DNA of 64,000 bases, from positions 1 through 64,000 of the forward strand of contig JAFYYU010000006.1 in assembly GCA_017557425.1 (NCBI GenBank). The letters are read 5' to 3'. Positions within the stretch are counted from its first letter, which is position 1. The number at the start of each line of letters is the position of its first letter. The position numbers and the translations under genes were made by a program. The notes beneath the pieces are model-generated. The model was not told the DNA's origin and did no database searches. It was given only the letters and a program-made list of their open reading frames with translations. This stretch comes from Muribaculaceae bacterium (lineage in GTDB: Bacteria > Bacteroidota > Bacteroidia > Bacteroidales > Muribaculaceae). Of this stretch, positions 7,467-16,119 are shown one piece after another.

Positions 7467-8909
7467 TCAGTCTTTGCAGCAGTTTTTGCGCTTACCCTTG
7501 ACGATACCCACCTTGGAGCGCACACAGCGGAAGCCGATGTAACTCCTCTGCTCGTTCTGGTACTCCCACATGCGCAGGTCGGCACGGATGTTGTGAACCA
7601 CGTCCTTCCAGGAACCGCCACGCACGATCTTGCGCGACATCTTGTAGGGATCCTCCTGTGCCACATAATAGCGGTACTCGGGATTGATATCGTCGGTCAT
7701 GCGGTCAATGCTCTCGGTATAGGCGGTAGATGTCCACTCGCTCACGTTACCGGCCATGTCATACAGGCCGTAGTCGTTGGGCTCATAGGTGCCCACAGGA
7801 GCCGAGATGATGTAACCGTCCTTGACGTAGTTACCCTCGTCGGGCTTGAAGTTTGCGTAGAAACAACCCTCGTCCACAGTCAGCGGCAGATCGCCGTCCC
7901 ACGGGTACTTGTTCTTGTTCTTGCCGGCACGGGCGGCAAACTCCCACTCAGCCTCGGTCGGCAATCTGAAAGGCTCCACATAGACACCCTGGTTGCCCAG
8001 CGATTTCTTCAGGAAGTCGGTGCGCCAGTTGCAGAAGGCGTTGGCCTGCTCCCAGCTCACCCCGACGACGGGATAGTTGTTGTAGTTACCGTTGGCGAAG
8101 TACATGCGTACATACGGCTCCTGATAAGCGTTCTCGAAATCATTCACCCAGCAAGTGGTGTCAGGGTAAATGTTGACGATGTAGGTGTTCAGGAAGTCAT
8201 AGTCACTCTGCAAGGCACGCGTGATGGTCTGGCGCACGATGCGACCCTCGTCATCGATATAGGCGGTATCCTTGCTGATGGTGGGCGGGGTCATGTCAAC
8301 ATCATGGTCGGTGTTATAGTCACGACGCGTGGGGTCGAAACGGTGCTTGCGCTTGGCAGCCTCGGTGAGGTTATAAACCTCGTAACGGTAATTCATTTGA
8401 GAGGCGTCAAGCTCTTTCACGCCCGTGATGGGGTTAATGCGGTAGACGCTGTTGATCGCACGTTCCTCGTCCTCACTGGGGTTCTTCCAGGGGATATTCT
8501 TACTCCAATCGAGGTGGGGGGTGACGGGGTTGCCCTCCTTATCCTCCTCGATCTTGAACTCCTCGTTACCGCCATAGGCGGGGTCGGCAAGGCGCTCGCG
8601 GATAATCGAGTCACGCACCCAATATACGAACTGCTTGTACTTGGAATTGCTCACCTCCATTTCATCCATCCAGAAGGCATCTACCGAGATGCCATGGGCC
8701 GTAGAATCGATTCCCCAGATGGAGTCTCTCTCGGCCGGTCCTTCACGCATCGAGCCAACGTCAACGAGCACCATGCCAAACGGCGTAGTCTCGTTAAACG
8801 AGGTACCACCAACACCGGTTACCTCACCGCCGCTGGTGCCTCCCTTGCGCATGGAACCGCACGACACGGTCGCCACAGCGACCAACAGTATCAATACTAG
8901 TTTCTTCAT
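7467..8909 (-). CDS. gldK: T9SS ring lipoprotein GldK/PorK
   Basis: 480 residues, lipoprotein signal with Cys17 (VATVSCGS). The mature part is a formylglycine-generating-enzyme/sulfatase-modifying fold, seen in RLPTEAEWEFAARAGKN, GLYDMAGNVSEWTST, and VRGGSWKDVVHNIRADLRM followed by IGFRCVRSK. In the T9SS this fold is structural, not enzymatic: GldK anchors the GldKN ring to the outer membrane. The gap to porP is 3 bases, indicating tight coupling. Confidence 0.94.
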   Translation of the reverse strand: MKKLVLILLVAVATVSCGSMRKGGTSGGEVTGVGGTSFNETTPFGMVLVDVGSMREGPAERDSIWGIDSTAHGISVDAFWMDEMEVSNSKYKQFVYWVRDSIIRERLADPAYGGNEEFKIEEDKEGNPVTPHLDWSKNIPWKNPSEDEERAINSVYRINPITGVKELDASQMNYRYEVYNLTEAAKRKHRFDPTRRDYNTDHDVDMTPPTISKDTAYIDDEGRIVRQTITRALQSDYDFLNTYIVNIYPDTTCWVNDFENAYQEPYVRMYFANGNYNNYPVVGVSWEQANAFCNWRTDFLKKSLGNQGVYVEPFRLPTEAEWEFAARAGKNKNKYPWDGDLPLTVDEGCFYANFKPDEGNYVKDGYIISAPVGTYEPNDYGLYDMAGNVSEWTSTAYTESIDRMTDDINPEYRYYVAQEDPYKMSRKIVRGGSWKDVVHNIRADLRMWEYQNEQRSYIGFRCVRSKVGIVKGKRKNCCKD

Positions 8910-8912
8910 ATT

Positions 8913-9899
8913 CTACATTAAGCGTACGCTTTTTTGTTTGTTCTTGTTCTTCTCCTTGGGGTCCAACTTCACATGATAGGTGACAAAGACCTCATGGCTG
9001 CCAAAGGTGGCCTTGCTGATCGCCGAGACGGGATAATCATAGGCATAGCCGATATAGGCGTCCTTAAGGTTCACTCCTATGAAAGCTGTCACAGCATCTT
9101 TCCACCGGTATCCTGCACCGATGTTGAGCATTCGGTTGTAGCGCAATTTTGCGGCCACTTGTGCAGTCCAGAAGTTCTGCGTATAGGCAAACATCCCCGA
9201 GGGTTGTATATCAAATAACGTATTATTGATTGGAATATTGCCACCAGCCATAAAATAATAGCTGCGGCTCACCTGAAATTCATAGTAATCGATTGACTCA
9301 CGGCTCACCTTCAATTCAATGTTGGGAGAGGTAAGATGCGTCACCGAAAAGCCTAACCAGAACCTGGGATGGGTGTAATAAACACCCGCATTGGCGTCAA
9401 AGACGGTTCCCGAAACATCCTGTTTGGGAATGGCCTCGTCGTTACCCTGATGGGCCTCGTCCTCAGGCATGATCACCTCTTTTCCGCGGAACGTCTGGGA
9501 GATAATGCCGGGTTGCACGCCCACGCTGAAGGTGCCCTTGCCGATCTTGCGCTTCCATGCCAACTGGGCACCGATTCTGGTGTTGGTGTAAAGGCCGATT
9601 CGCTCAAACTCGGCTTTGGCGCCCACGCCAAAGCGTTGCTCCAGCAACTTGTAAGGCATATCGGTACCAAAATAGAATGTCATGGGCGCATGCTTGAAGT
9701 CCACCCACTGCATGCGGCTTCCCACATTGAGCCTGATGGCACTCAACTCACCGGCGACAGCAGGGTTGTAATAGCTCTGTCCCATCCAGAAGTGGGAAAA
9801 TGCGGCATCTACCTGTGCTTGAACGCCAAGCGCCGTGACGGTGCTCAGCACTGCCGCGGCCAACAGGTGACGTATGTTGTGAAACAGTTTTTTCATCAT
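8913..9899 (-). CDS. porP: PorP/SprF family outer membrane protein
   Basis: 328 residues with signal peptide ending near residue 28 (ALGVQAQ). The PorP/SprF family mark is clear: FSHFWMGQSYYNPAVAGE near the start (consensus FxQYxxNxxxxNPAxAG), then a predicted beta-barrel of about 14 strands with periodic aromatic residues. PorP is linked to the GldKN ring and to attachment of secreted proteins at the cell surface. The start codon overlaps the porT stop by 4 bases (ATGA). Confidence 0.92.
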   Translation of the reverse strand: MMKKLFHNIRHLLAAAVLSTVTALGVQAQVDAAFSHFWMGQSYYNPAVAGELSAIRLNVGSRMQWVDFKHAPMTFYFGTDMPYKLLEQRFGVGAKAEFERIGLYTNTRIGAQLAWKRKIGKGTFSVGVQPGIISQTFRGKEVIMPEDEAHQGNDEAIPKQDVSGTVFDANAGVYYTHPRFWLGFSVTHLTSPNIELKVSRESIDYYEFQVSRSYYFMAGGNIPINNTLFDIQPSGMFAYTQNFWTAQVAAKLRYNRMLNIGAGYRWKDAVTAFIGVNLKDAYIGYAYDYPVSAISKATFGSHEVFVTYHVKLDPKEKNKNKQKSVRLM

Positions 9900-10642
9900 T
9901 CAAAGTAGAACGTAACAACGACCATATTGCTCGTCACCTTGTTCACACTCTCGGTAAAACGCATCAAATCGGGATTATCCTCCAAGTCGGGGCGGTTGCG
10001 GTCCAGCAGGTTCTTGAGACCAAAGCAGAACTTAATTTCAGGACAGAGCTTGAAAAAAGGCATGTAGAAGTCACAACCCATACCTACGGAGAGCATCAAG
10101 TCGGCATCCTTGAGCTTGAGCTGCTCACTGCGGTCCTTGGACAAGTCATGGGCATACATCACGCCGCCGGTAAAGTAGGGGCGCATGTTGTGATAACGTT
10201 TGGCGGACATCTTCACATCGACAGGCACCACGATATAGGTGGACTTGATGTTCTGGCTCTGCTTGTAATGGCTCTGCTCCACCCACTCGGGATTGCCGCG
10301 GTGATTGAGAAACCTGACCAGCTTGTTGCCGAAGTACAGGCCCGGCGAGACCCTCAGGTTGAAGTGCTCTGCAAGGCGCAGGTCGGCCAGCACGTTCACA
10401 CTGAAGCCTGGCGAGTGGGCCGGTATGTCGGCATACCACTCCTCGCCGTCGTCAGTGATAAGGCCGTTGTTGGTAATGGCAAGATTCTGAAAATTCATGC
10501 CCACCGAGAAGCCGAAATGCAACGGCTTCGCGTCGGCATAGGGGCGGTTCAGGATCATGTCATTGTCCTGGGCATGTGACAGCGCACACCCCATCAACAA
10601 CAGCAAAACACATGCGATATGTCTCAGCTTAGGCAGGTCCAT
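9896..10642 (-). CDS. porT: PorT family outer membrane beta-barrel, T9SS
   Basis: 248 residues, signal peptide (LLLLMGCALSHAQ), then an eight-strand-type barrel pattern: PLHFGFSVGMNFQNLAI at the first strand and VVTFYFE at the last. This matches PorT, needed for type IX secretion. It is the first gene of the porT-porP-gldK-L'-L-M-N operon. I could not find a convincing -33/-7 pair in front; the AT-rich stretch at 10643-10777 is where a promoter should lie. Confidence 0.85.
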   Translation of the reverse strand: MDLPKLRHIACVLLLLMGCALSHAQDNDMILNRPYADAKPLHFGFSVGMNFQNLAITNNGLITDDGEEWYADIPAHSPGFSVNVLADLRLAEHFNLRVSPGLYFGNKLVRFLNHRGNPEWVEQSHYKQSQNIKSTYIVVPVDVKMSAKRYHNMRPYFTGGVMYAHDLSKDRSEQLKLKDADLMLSVGMGCDFYMPFFKLCPEIKFCFGLKNLLDRNRPDLEDNPDLMRFTESVNKVTSNMVVVTFYFE

Positions 10643-10777
10643 TTAACCCTATTAACGCAATTTCACATCCATTATTGCGCAAATCGGGAAAAAACTGTCG
10701 CCTGACCTTGTTTATACATTAAATTAATGCGTCTTCAGGTCACCTGCAAAACCCTGTAACTGTATATAAGAAATATC
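10643..10777. other. Upstream region of the T9SS operon
   Basis: AT-rich, non-coding. It contains an 8-base palindrome TTGCGCAA near 10675 but no clear promoter match. The transposase unit starts at 10778. Confidence 0.4.
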
Positions 10778-10896
10778 TCACCCAAAGGGTGACCACTGAG
10801 TAACCGGCAGTACCGCCCGCGAACCTGAGCGTAGCGAAGGGGAGCGGCGGCACTGCCGGTAATGCATCGTGTAACCTCGTCGCTGGAGGCGACCCC
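10778..10896 (+). repeat. Left compound REP-like palindrome
   Basis: Three nested hairpins: TCACCC/GGGTGA (10778-10792), a long one with ACCGGCAGT...ACTGCCGGT arms (10802-10860), and GTCGC/GCGAC (10879-10893). The loop of the middle one carries GAGCGTAGCGAAGG. Confidence 0.8.
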
Positions 10897-10913
10897 ATTG
10901 CCTGGCCCGAGGG

Positions 10914-10944
10914 TTGTGTAATCGGAGTATTATGCTTACCTTTG
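10914..10944 (+). promoter_or_regulatory. Promoter of the transposase gene
   Basis: TTG (10914-10916), 20 bases, TACCTTTG (10937-10944). Transcription would begin around 10950, almost at the ATG (10952), so the mRNA may be leaderless. Confidence 0.7.
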
Positions 10945-10951
10945 TGCCGCT

Positions 10952-11401
10952 ATGAGCTATACCCATCTCGTATATCATATCGTGTTTCGCACCCATCACA
11001 GCATACCGGCTCTCGATGAGAAGCATGAACGTGAGCTATATGCCTATATTCATGGTTATACCATGCGCCATAAGGCTAAACTCTACCGCATAGGCGGTAT
11101 GCCCGATCACATCCACATGCTCGTGTCAATACCTCCTACAATCTCGGTATCAGAGTTTGTGCGTGGATTGAAATTTGCATCCAGCAGCTGGCTGAAACAA
11201 AACCCTTCATTTCCTCTGTTTTCTGGTTGGGGAGAAGGATATGCCGCCTTCACCTATTCCCGTGATCAGATTCCAGTTGTGAAGCAGTACATCATCAATC
11301 AGAAGGAACATCATCACAAGACAACCTTTGCCGAGGAATACCGGCAATTTATTATCGAGAATGGAGAAGAAATCGACGAGACCTATTTCTTGAAAGATTG
11401 A
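10952..11401 (+). CDS. REP-associated tyrosine transposase (Y1, IS200-like)
   Basis: 149 residues of the Y1 transposase family (HUH endonuclease). The HxH metal motif is His53/His55 in MPDHIHMLVS. The single nucleophile tyrosine is Tyr113 in VKQYIINQKEHH with Gln117 a turn later. The family start MSYTHLVYHIVF and the GWGEGYAAFTYS block are intact, so the gene looks functional. Such enzymes cut and rejoin single-stranded DNA at hairpins; RAYTs act on REP sequences and usually do not move as full insertion sequences. It lies between the T9SS operon and an acyltransferase gene, away from other mobile genes. Confidence 0.92.
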   Translation: MSYTHLVYHIVFRTHHSIPALDEKHERELYAYIHGYTMRHKAKLYRIGGMPDHIHMLVSIPPTISVSEFVRGLKFASSSWLKQNPSFPLFSGWGEGYAAFTYSRDQIPVVKQYIINQKEHHHKTTFAEEYRQFIIENGEEIDETYFLKD

Positions 11402-11409
11402 CACTTCAA

Positions 11410-11522
11410 GGGGTCGCCTTCAGCGACGGGCGTCGAGTGGCACTGCCGGCGGTAATTGACTCCTTCGCTACGCTCAGTCGCCAACATTACCGCCGGTTAC
11501 TCAAATGACACCCTACGGGTGA
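11410..11522 (-). repeat. Right compound REP-like palindrome
   Basis: Inverted counterpart of 10778-10896. Inner block 11410-11427, shared 16-mer 11462-11477, outer block 11492-11503, terminal hairpin CACCC/GGGTG 11509-11521. Spacing differs by only a few bases from the left copy. Confidence 0.8.
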
Positions 11523-11566
11523 AATCTTCTATTGACCTAACACACGTTTTTGCTGGTACCCCGTCT

Positions 11567-12616
11567 TCAGCTTTTCCTGAGCAAGTGGTTGACGGGCCGC
11601 GTGAACAGGCGGTTAACCACCCAGGCCAGCGCAATGCCCAGCGGGATGATCATCCACGGCAGCAGGTCATAGGGGTCAATTCCCAGGCGGTCAAGCCCCA
11701 GGTGGCCCAGGGCGGGAGCCAGGGTATAGTTGTAGATCAGCGCAGCTATACCTTGCAGCATGAACAACTCGAAGCACACGCTTCCGATCCATTGCAGCGG
11801 ACGCGCCGCCATCACCTTGCCGATGAAGCCCTCACGACGGTGATACAGGTAGCATACCATGATGAGCAAGGCCTGAGGAATCCACCAGATGACCGTGTCG
11901 CTCCAGGGCTTGAGTCCCGGATAAAGACCGTGAGCCATCACGGCCAACGAGAGGACAGCAACGGCCACCAGCTCGGCGTCGGTGCCGTTCTCCCCCTTGC
12001 CGATGACAGGCAATCGCTTCAAGGCCTCACAGATATGGGGTAATGACATGCCGATCAGGAAGTCGATAATGCGCATGGGCGGGAAAACGTACAAGGCCGT
12101 ACGGCTGTAATCGTCAGTGCCCGCCAGGATGATGATGGCAACAAGGGCCAGCACCGCCAGAATCACCAATTTGTGTCTCAAGCGCAACGGCAAGTACCAG
12201 TGGGCCAGCAAGGGGTAACACAGGTAGCAGAAAAGCAGTGCCCCGAGGAACCATGACACCTTGACGTAAGAGTAATAGACAGGATAGGTCAACGACCAAG
12301 GGTGAAGCAGCGTGGCATTGAGGGCCAGCGTCAATGGCTCGATGACCAACGTGCCCAACAGGGCCGCCGCTACCAGCCACAAGGCCAGCGTGAACCAGTG
12401 CAGGGGATAGATGCGTAAAGCACGTTTCCAAACAAATGAGCGGTAAGATTTCCCATCCAACTCCTTAAAAGGATACTTCAAGGCAAGCAAGAAACCGCTT
12501 GACATAAAAAAGAAACACACGCCCAGGCTCATCATGTCCAGCTGATCCAAGCCCACATGATGCAGGATAATCAGCAGGATAAAAAAGACGCGCCAACCTG
12601 TTATTGATTTAATCAT
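11567..12616 (-). CDS. Acyltransferase 3 family membrane protein
   Basis: 349 residues with about ten membrane helices. Family marks: a His early in helix 1 (LIILHHVGL), the FFFMSSGFLLALKYPF segment, and RIYPLHWFTLAL. Members (OafA/WecH/NodX-like) transfer acetyl or other acyl groups to cell-surface glycans. It is 9 bases after the neighbouring paralogue (12626-13669), so the pair is one operon, adjacent to and divergent from the polysaccharide operon. O-acylation of the exported polysaccharide is a reasonable inference; the substrate is unknown. Confidence 0.85.
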   Translation of the reverse strand: MIKSITGWRVFFILLIILHHVGLDQLDMMSLGVCFFFMSSGFLLALKYPFKELDGKSYRSFVWKRALRIYPLHWFTLALWLVAAALLGTLVIEPLTLALNATLLHPWSLTYPVYYSYVKVSWFLGALLFCYLCYPLLAHWYLPLRLRHKLVILAVLALVAIIILAGTDDYSRTALYVFPPMRIIDFLIGMSLPHICEALKRLPVIGKGENGTDAELVAVAVLSLAVMAHGLYPGLKPWSDTVIWWIPQALLIMVCYLYHRREGFIGKVMAARPLQWIGSVCFELFMLQGIAALIYNYTLAPALGHLGLDRLGIDPYDLLPWMIIPLGIALAWVVNRLFTRPVNHLLRKS

Positions 12617-12625
12617 ATCTTGTCT

Positions 12626-13669
12626 TTAATTGAACTTTTTCTTTACTATAGATGCCAGAGGCCTGGTAAACAGACGGTTGACCAACCATGAGAGCGGCAA
12701 CAGCAAAGCCATCACCAACCAGGCATAGTCATCGTAGATGTCCCAACCCAGGTGGCCTGCTACGGGAGCGACCACGAATCCGAACAGACGGAACGCCACA
12801 AACTGCAGCACAAACACCTCAAAGCTGATGCTGCCCAGCCACTGCAGCGGGCGCCACAGCAACACGCGTCCCACCGCTCCCTCCTGGCCATTGAGGTAGA
12901 CCAAAGCCGTAAGGATAGCGCCCTGAGGCACCAACCACAGCACATCGTCTTCCCAAGGCCGCACGAGTGTCGTATTCATGTTCAGCGCGATCACTGCTGC
13001 CAACAGCGCTAGCGCCCCGACCTCAATCCATGTTGCGGCAACAAAGTTTACACGGGGATAACGTGACCGCAGCACCAGGCACAAGTGCATGAGCATCAAC
13101 CCAACCACCAGATCCACGATATGGGACAGGGGGTTGACGAAGACCGCCTCGCGACCGGGAATGTCGAGCGGCAGCATGATGGCGCCAAGGATGACAGCGA
13201 GCGCCAACGCGAGCAACGCCTTGTAACGTAGCCGCCAGCGCCCCAGCCAACGCATCACAAGAGGGAAAACAGCATAGCAGAACAGCAGGGCGCTCATGTA
13301 CCAAGCCACGGGATTGAGGCCATAGTGGACATCATGAAGGGGAGACCATGCGTGCAGCAGCAACGCACTCAACGCAGTGGCACCCCAGTCGATGTGGCCG
13401 GAATAAAGCGTCAAGGCTATCACCACCAGCAGAGCCAAGCCCAGCCAGTGCAGCGGATAGAGCCGCAGGGCATGTTTCGCGACAAAACGGCCATAAGCGC
13501 TTGCATTCAACCGCTTGAACGGATGCCTCATGGCCAATAACAGGGCGCTGGAAAGGAAAAAGAACGTCACACCCGACACGGCGACGTTATAAATCCACGC
13601 CACATTACAGTGGAACAGCACCACAGCTATAGCCATGAGTCCACGCCATGAGTTGATTGTCTTGATCAT
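12626..13669 (-). CDS. Acyltransferase 3 family membrane protein, paralogue
   Basis: 347 residues from ATG 13669 (MIKTINSWRGLMAIAVVLFH), which matches the start of the sister gene and has the family's WRG...H motif. A longer frame to 13720 has no homologous sequence. About ten membrane helices; FFFLSSALLLAMRHPF and RLYPLHWLGLAL align with the downstream paralogue. Likely O-acylates a surface glycan. The two starts are of the same type, and the proteins are similar over their full length, pointing to tandem duplication followed by substrate divergence. Confidence 0.85.
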   Translation of the reverse strand: MIKTINSWRGLMAIAVVLFHCNVAWIYNVAVSGVTFFFLSSALLLAMRHPFKRLNASAYGRFVAKHALRLYPLHWLGLALLVVIALTLYSGHIDWGATALSALLLHAWSPLHDVHYGLNPVAWYMSALLFCYAVFPLVMRWLGRWRLRYKALLALALAVILGAIMLPLDIPGREAVFVNPLSHIVDLVVGLMLMHLCLVLRSRYPRVNFVAATWIEVGALALLAAVIALNMNTTLVRPWEDDVLWLVPQGAILTALVYLNGQEGAVGRVLLWRPLQWLGSISFEVFVLQFVAFRLFGFVVAPVAGHLGWDIYDDYAWLVMALLLPLSWLVNRLFTRPLASIVKKKFN

Positions 13670-13781
13670 CAGACTTTTAGGCAATCGGCTATTCAACTGC
13701 GGCCACACCTGCAATAGCACGATTGTGTGGCGAAATTACAAACAATTAGTGAAAGAGAGGCTATAAATCCAAATTATTTGA

Positions 13782-13789
13782 TAATTTTG
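13782..13789 (+). promoter_or_regulatory. Possible -7 element of the polysaccharide operon
   Basis: TAATTTTG matches TAnnTTTG, but no TTG is found 19-20 bases upstream. The predicted start is within about 6 bases of the flippase ATG (13802). Confidence 0.4.
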
Positions 13790-13801
13790 CACCCGCAAAA
13801 A

Positions 13802-15247
13802 ATGACAAAGACAGAAAACAATAACAGGTCTGGCAGTCGAGGCACCAAGTTCATCAAGGACGTGGGCGTCTATGCCATCGGCAATATCGGGTCCAAGCTC
13901 ATCACGTTCCTGATGGTGCCGCTGTACACCTATTTTGTGCACGACACGTCCGACTTTGGTTATTACGACCTCTGCCTGACTGTCTGCTTCCTGCTCTTGC
14001 CATTTGTGACCCTGCAACTGCGTGACGGCGCCTTCAGGTTCCTGCTGGACTGCGACGACACCACCAAGCGCCAACGCATCGTCACCTTTGTGTCCCGCAG
14101 CATGTTCACCACCCTGTCCCTGGCGATTCTGGTGGCCATTGTGCTGGCCTTTACGACCCAAATCCATTACCTTGGTTATGCGACAGGACTGCTCATTGCC
14201 ATGTCGCTGCAGGAGGTATATTCCCAAGTGTTCCGCGGACTGGGCAATAACCGTGCATTTGCTGTCACTGGCATCTTGTCGGCATTGGGTATCGGCGTGT
14301 TCAGTATCCTCTTTGTCGCACTCCTGGGATGGGGCATCAAGGGTATATTCCTGGCCAATATCGTTGCCCGAATACTTGCCCTGTTACTGGTCGAGTGCCG
14401 GGTGCGTCTCATTACCCGCAACACCAAGTGGAAGCTCAGTTCCCTCCATGTGGGCCATGACATCATCCGCTACACGCTGCCTTTGCTGCCAGGCTCCCTG
14501 TGTTGGTGGCTCACCGGAAGCAGCGACCGCCTGTTCATCAGTCATTTCCTGGGGTTGGACGTGAATGGCATCTATGCTGTAGCCATCCGTTTCACCAGCA
14601 TCATCAGCACGCTGGCCATCATCTTCTATCAGGCATGGCAAGAGACCGCAATCCTGCAATACCACAGTCCTGACCGCGACCGGTTCTTCTCCAAGATGTT
14701 CAACAGCTACATTTTTGTGTTGGCAGGGATCCTGATCGGTTATGCTTTCTTGCTCAAGGCCAATTACAACTGGCTGGTTGCCCCGGAATACCGCGACAGC
14801 CTCAATTACATTTATCCCATGGGGGTGTCGGCAGTGATTTTCGCCCTTGCGGCATTCTTCGACATGGGCTACCAGTGCGCCAAGGACACGCCGCGCACCC
14901 TACCGTCCATCGTGCTTGCCGCAGCGATCAATGTGGCTCTGAATTTCGCCTTGATTAAGCCCCTGGGCGTTTATGGCGTCATCACCACCCAGCTGGTGAC
15001 CTATCTGGTCCTGTTCTTATACCGCTGGCACGACATGCGCCGCTATTTTGTCTTGAGAATCGACCGACGTTGCATCGTTCCTGTGGCCCTGATGCTACTT
15101 TGGGCAATTCCCTTCTACACCAGTCCTAACTGGCTAGTCGACATAGCCTTTATGTTTATTGCCCTGGGCGTTATCATTTGGGCATCTGGCAAAGAGTTGC
15201 GCGACCAGCTATTGTCAAAATTCATCAAAACACACGATTCCATATAA
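13802..15247 (+). CDS. Polysaccharide flippase, Wzx/MATE-like (MOP superfamily)
   Basis: 481 residues with about 14 membrane helices. It starts with a short hydrophilic arm (MTKTENNNRSGSR), then KFIKDVGVYAIGNIGSKLITFLMVPLYTYF, the typical first helix of the polysaccharide biosynthesis family (PF01943/PF14667). It moves undecaprenyl-linked repeat units across the inner membrane. I chose ATG 13802, since the upstream in-frame extension has no similarity and lies in the promoter area. First gene of an operon with the Wza-, Wzc- and polymerase-like genes. Confidence 0.88.
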   Translation: MTKTENNNRSGSRGTKFIKDVGVYAIGNIGSKLITFLMVPLYTYFVHDTSDFGYYDLCLTVCFLLLPFVTLQLRDGAFRFLLDCDDTTKRQRIVTFVSRSMFTTLSLAILVAIVLAFTTQIHYLGYATGLLIAMSLQEVYSQVFRGLGNNRAFAVTGILSALGIGVFSILFVALLGWGIKGIFLANIVARILALLLVECRVRLITRNTKWKLSSLHVGHDIIRYTLPLLPGSLCWWLTGSSDRLFISHFLGLDVNGIYAVAIRFTSIISTLAIIFYQAWQETAILQYHSPDRDRFFSKMFNSYIFVLAGILIGYAFLLKANYNWLVAPEYRDSLNYIYPMGVSAVIFALAAFFDMGYQCAKDTPRTLPSIVLAAAINVALNFALIKPLGVYGVITTQLVTYLVLFLYRWHDMRRYFVLRIDRRCIVPVALMLLWAIPFYTSPNWLVDIAFMFIALGVIIWASGKELRDQLLSKFIKTHDSI

Positions 15248-15303
15248 TAATTGTTGCAGTTCTTCGTTTACTAAGTAAAATAACGAAACACTATTGTAAC
15301 CGT

Positions 15304-16110
15304 ATGAAATCAAGATTACTCATCATGATGATTGCAGCGGCAACACTTTTGTCATGCACATCGACGAAGGACAATACCCTCGCCTACTTCAAAGACCTGG
15401 CTGCAGCGCCCAGCGGCGCGCTGGCCAACGCTCAAGGCAACTATCCCATCCGCATCCAACCCGACGACGAACTGGTCATCTCGGTGACTTCATCGGTTCC
15501 TCAGGCCACCGCTGCCTACAACATGCCGATGGACAATCCCGCCACGCGCAATGCCCTGTTGTCGGTGACACAGCCGCGCACCCAGACCTACGTCGTTGAC
15601 GAGCACGGCTACATCATGATGCCCGTATTGGGGCGCTTGCAGGTGGGCGGCAAAACCCTCCCCGAGATTTCGAGCATGATCACCAATCTGGTCAGCCAGG
15701 ACGTCAAGGACCCGTTTGTACGCGTCGATATCGTGAACTTCAGCATTGATGTGCTGGGTGAAGTAACGAATCCTCACCGAGTCGTGACCGGTCAGCAGTA
15801 TTACACCGTGCTGGATGCCCTTGCCGCCTGTGGGGACCTCACCGAGTATGGCAAGCGTGACCGCGTCTTTGTCATCCGCACCGAGGACGGTAAGCGCAAT
15901 TACCAGCTGCTCAACCTCAATAGCAGCGAAGTATTCAACTCACCGTATTTTTACTTGCGTCAGAATGACGTCGTGTATGTTGAGCCCAACCAGATCCGCA
16001 TCGACAACTCGAAATATAACCAAAACAACGCCTACAAGCTCTCAGTCATCTCGACCGTCGTGAGCAGCGTGTCGGTCATTGCATCACTCATCATCGCGTT
16101 AACCAGATAA
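15304..16110 (+). CDS. Wza-like polysaccharide export lipoprotein
   Basis: 268 residues. Lipoprotein signal with Cys18 (AAATLLSCTST). The Poly_export domain spans about 40-130 (YPIRIQPDDELVISV; YVVDEHGYIMMPVLGRLQV) and an SLBB domain follows (VDVLGEVTNPH-type: IDVLGEVTNPHRVV). A hydrophobic segment near the C-terminus (245-267) is common in Bacteroidetes members. It forms the periplasmic/outer membrane export channel together with the Wzc-like kinase that follows 9 bases later. ATG 15304 is chosen over an upstream in-frame start because it begins the signal peptide. Confidence 0.9.
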   Translation: MKSRLLIMMIAAATLLSCTSTKDNTLAYFKDLAAAPSGALANAQGNYPIRIQPDDELVISVTSSVPQATAAYNMPMDNPATRNALLSVTQPRTQTYVVDEHGYIMMPVLGRLQVGGKTLPEISSMITNLVSQDVKDPFVRVDIVNFSIDVLGEVTNPHRVVTGQQYYTVLDALAACGDLTEYGKRDRVFVIRTEDGKRNYQLLNLNSSEVFNSPYFYLRQNDVVYVEPNQIRIDNSKYNQNNAYKLSVISTVVSSVSVIASLIIALTR

Positions 16111-16119
16111 TCAATTGTC

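Larger units (their letters stand above)
10778..11522 (+). mobile_element. RAYT-type transposase unit with inverted compound REP flanks
   Basis: A single HUH transposase gene is bounded by two inverted copies of a compound palindrome of about 115 bases (10778-10896 and 11410-11522). Shared blocks in opposite orientation: TGAGTAACCGGC (10797-10808; complement 11492-11503), CTGAGCGTAGCGAAGG (10825-10840; complement 11462-11477), and an 18-base inner block (10879-10896; complement 11410-11427) that differs at one base. IS200/IS605 elements normally lack terminal inverted repeats, so this looks like a REP-associated (RAYT) arrangement. Confidence 0.8.

Noticed and set aside
7467-8909. Formylglycine-generating sulfatase-modifying enzyme
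   Set aside because: The fold is the same, but the lipoprotein signal, length and position between porP and gldL identify GldK, a structural T9SS protein.
10952-11401. A complete IS200/IS605 element with tnpB
   Set aside because: No tnpB-like frame follows, and the flanks are long inverted repeats rather than the subterminal hairpins of IS605.
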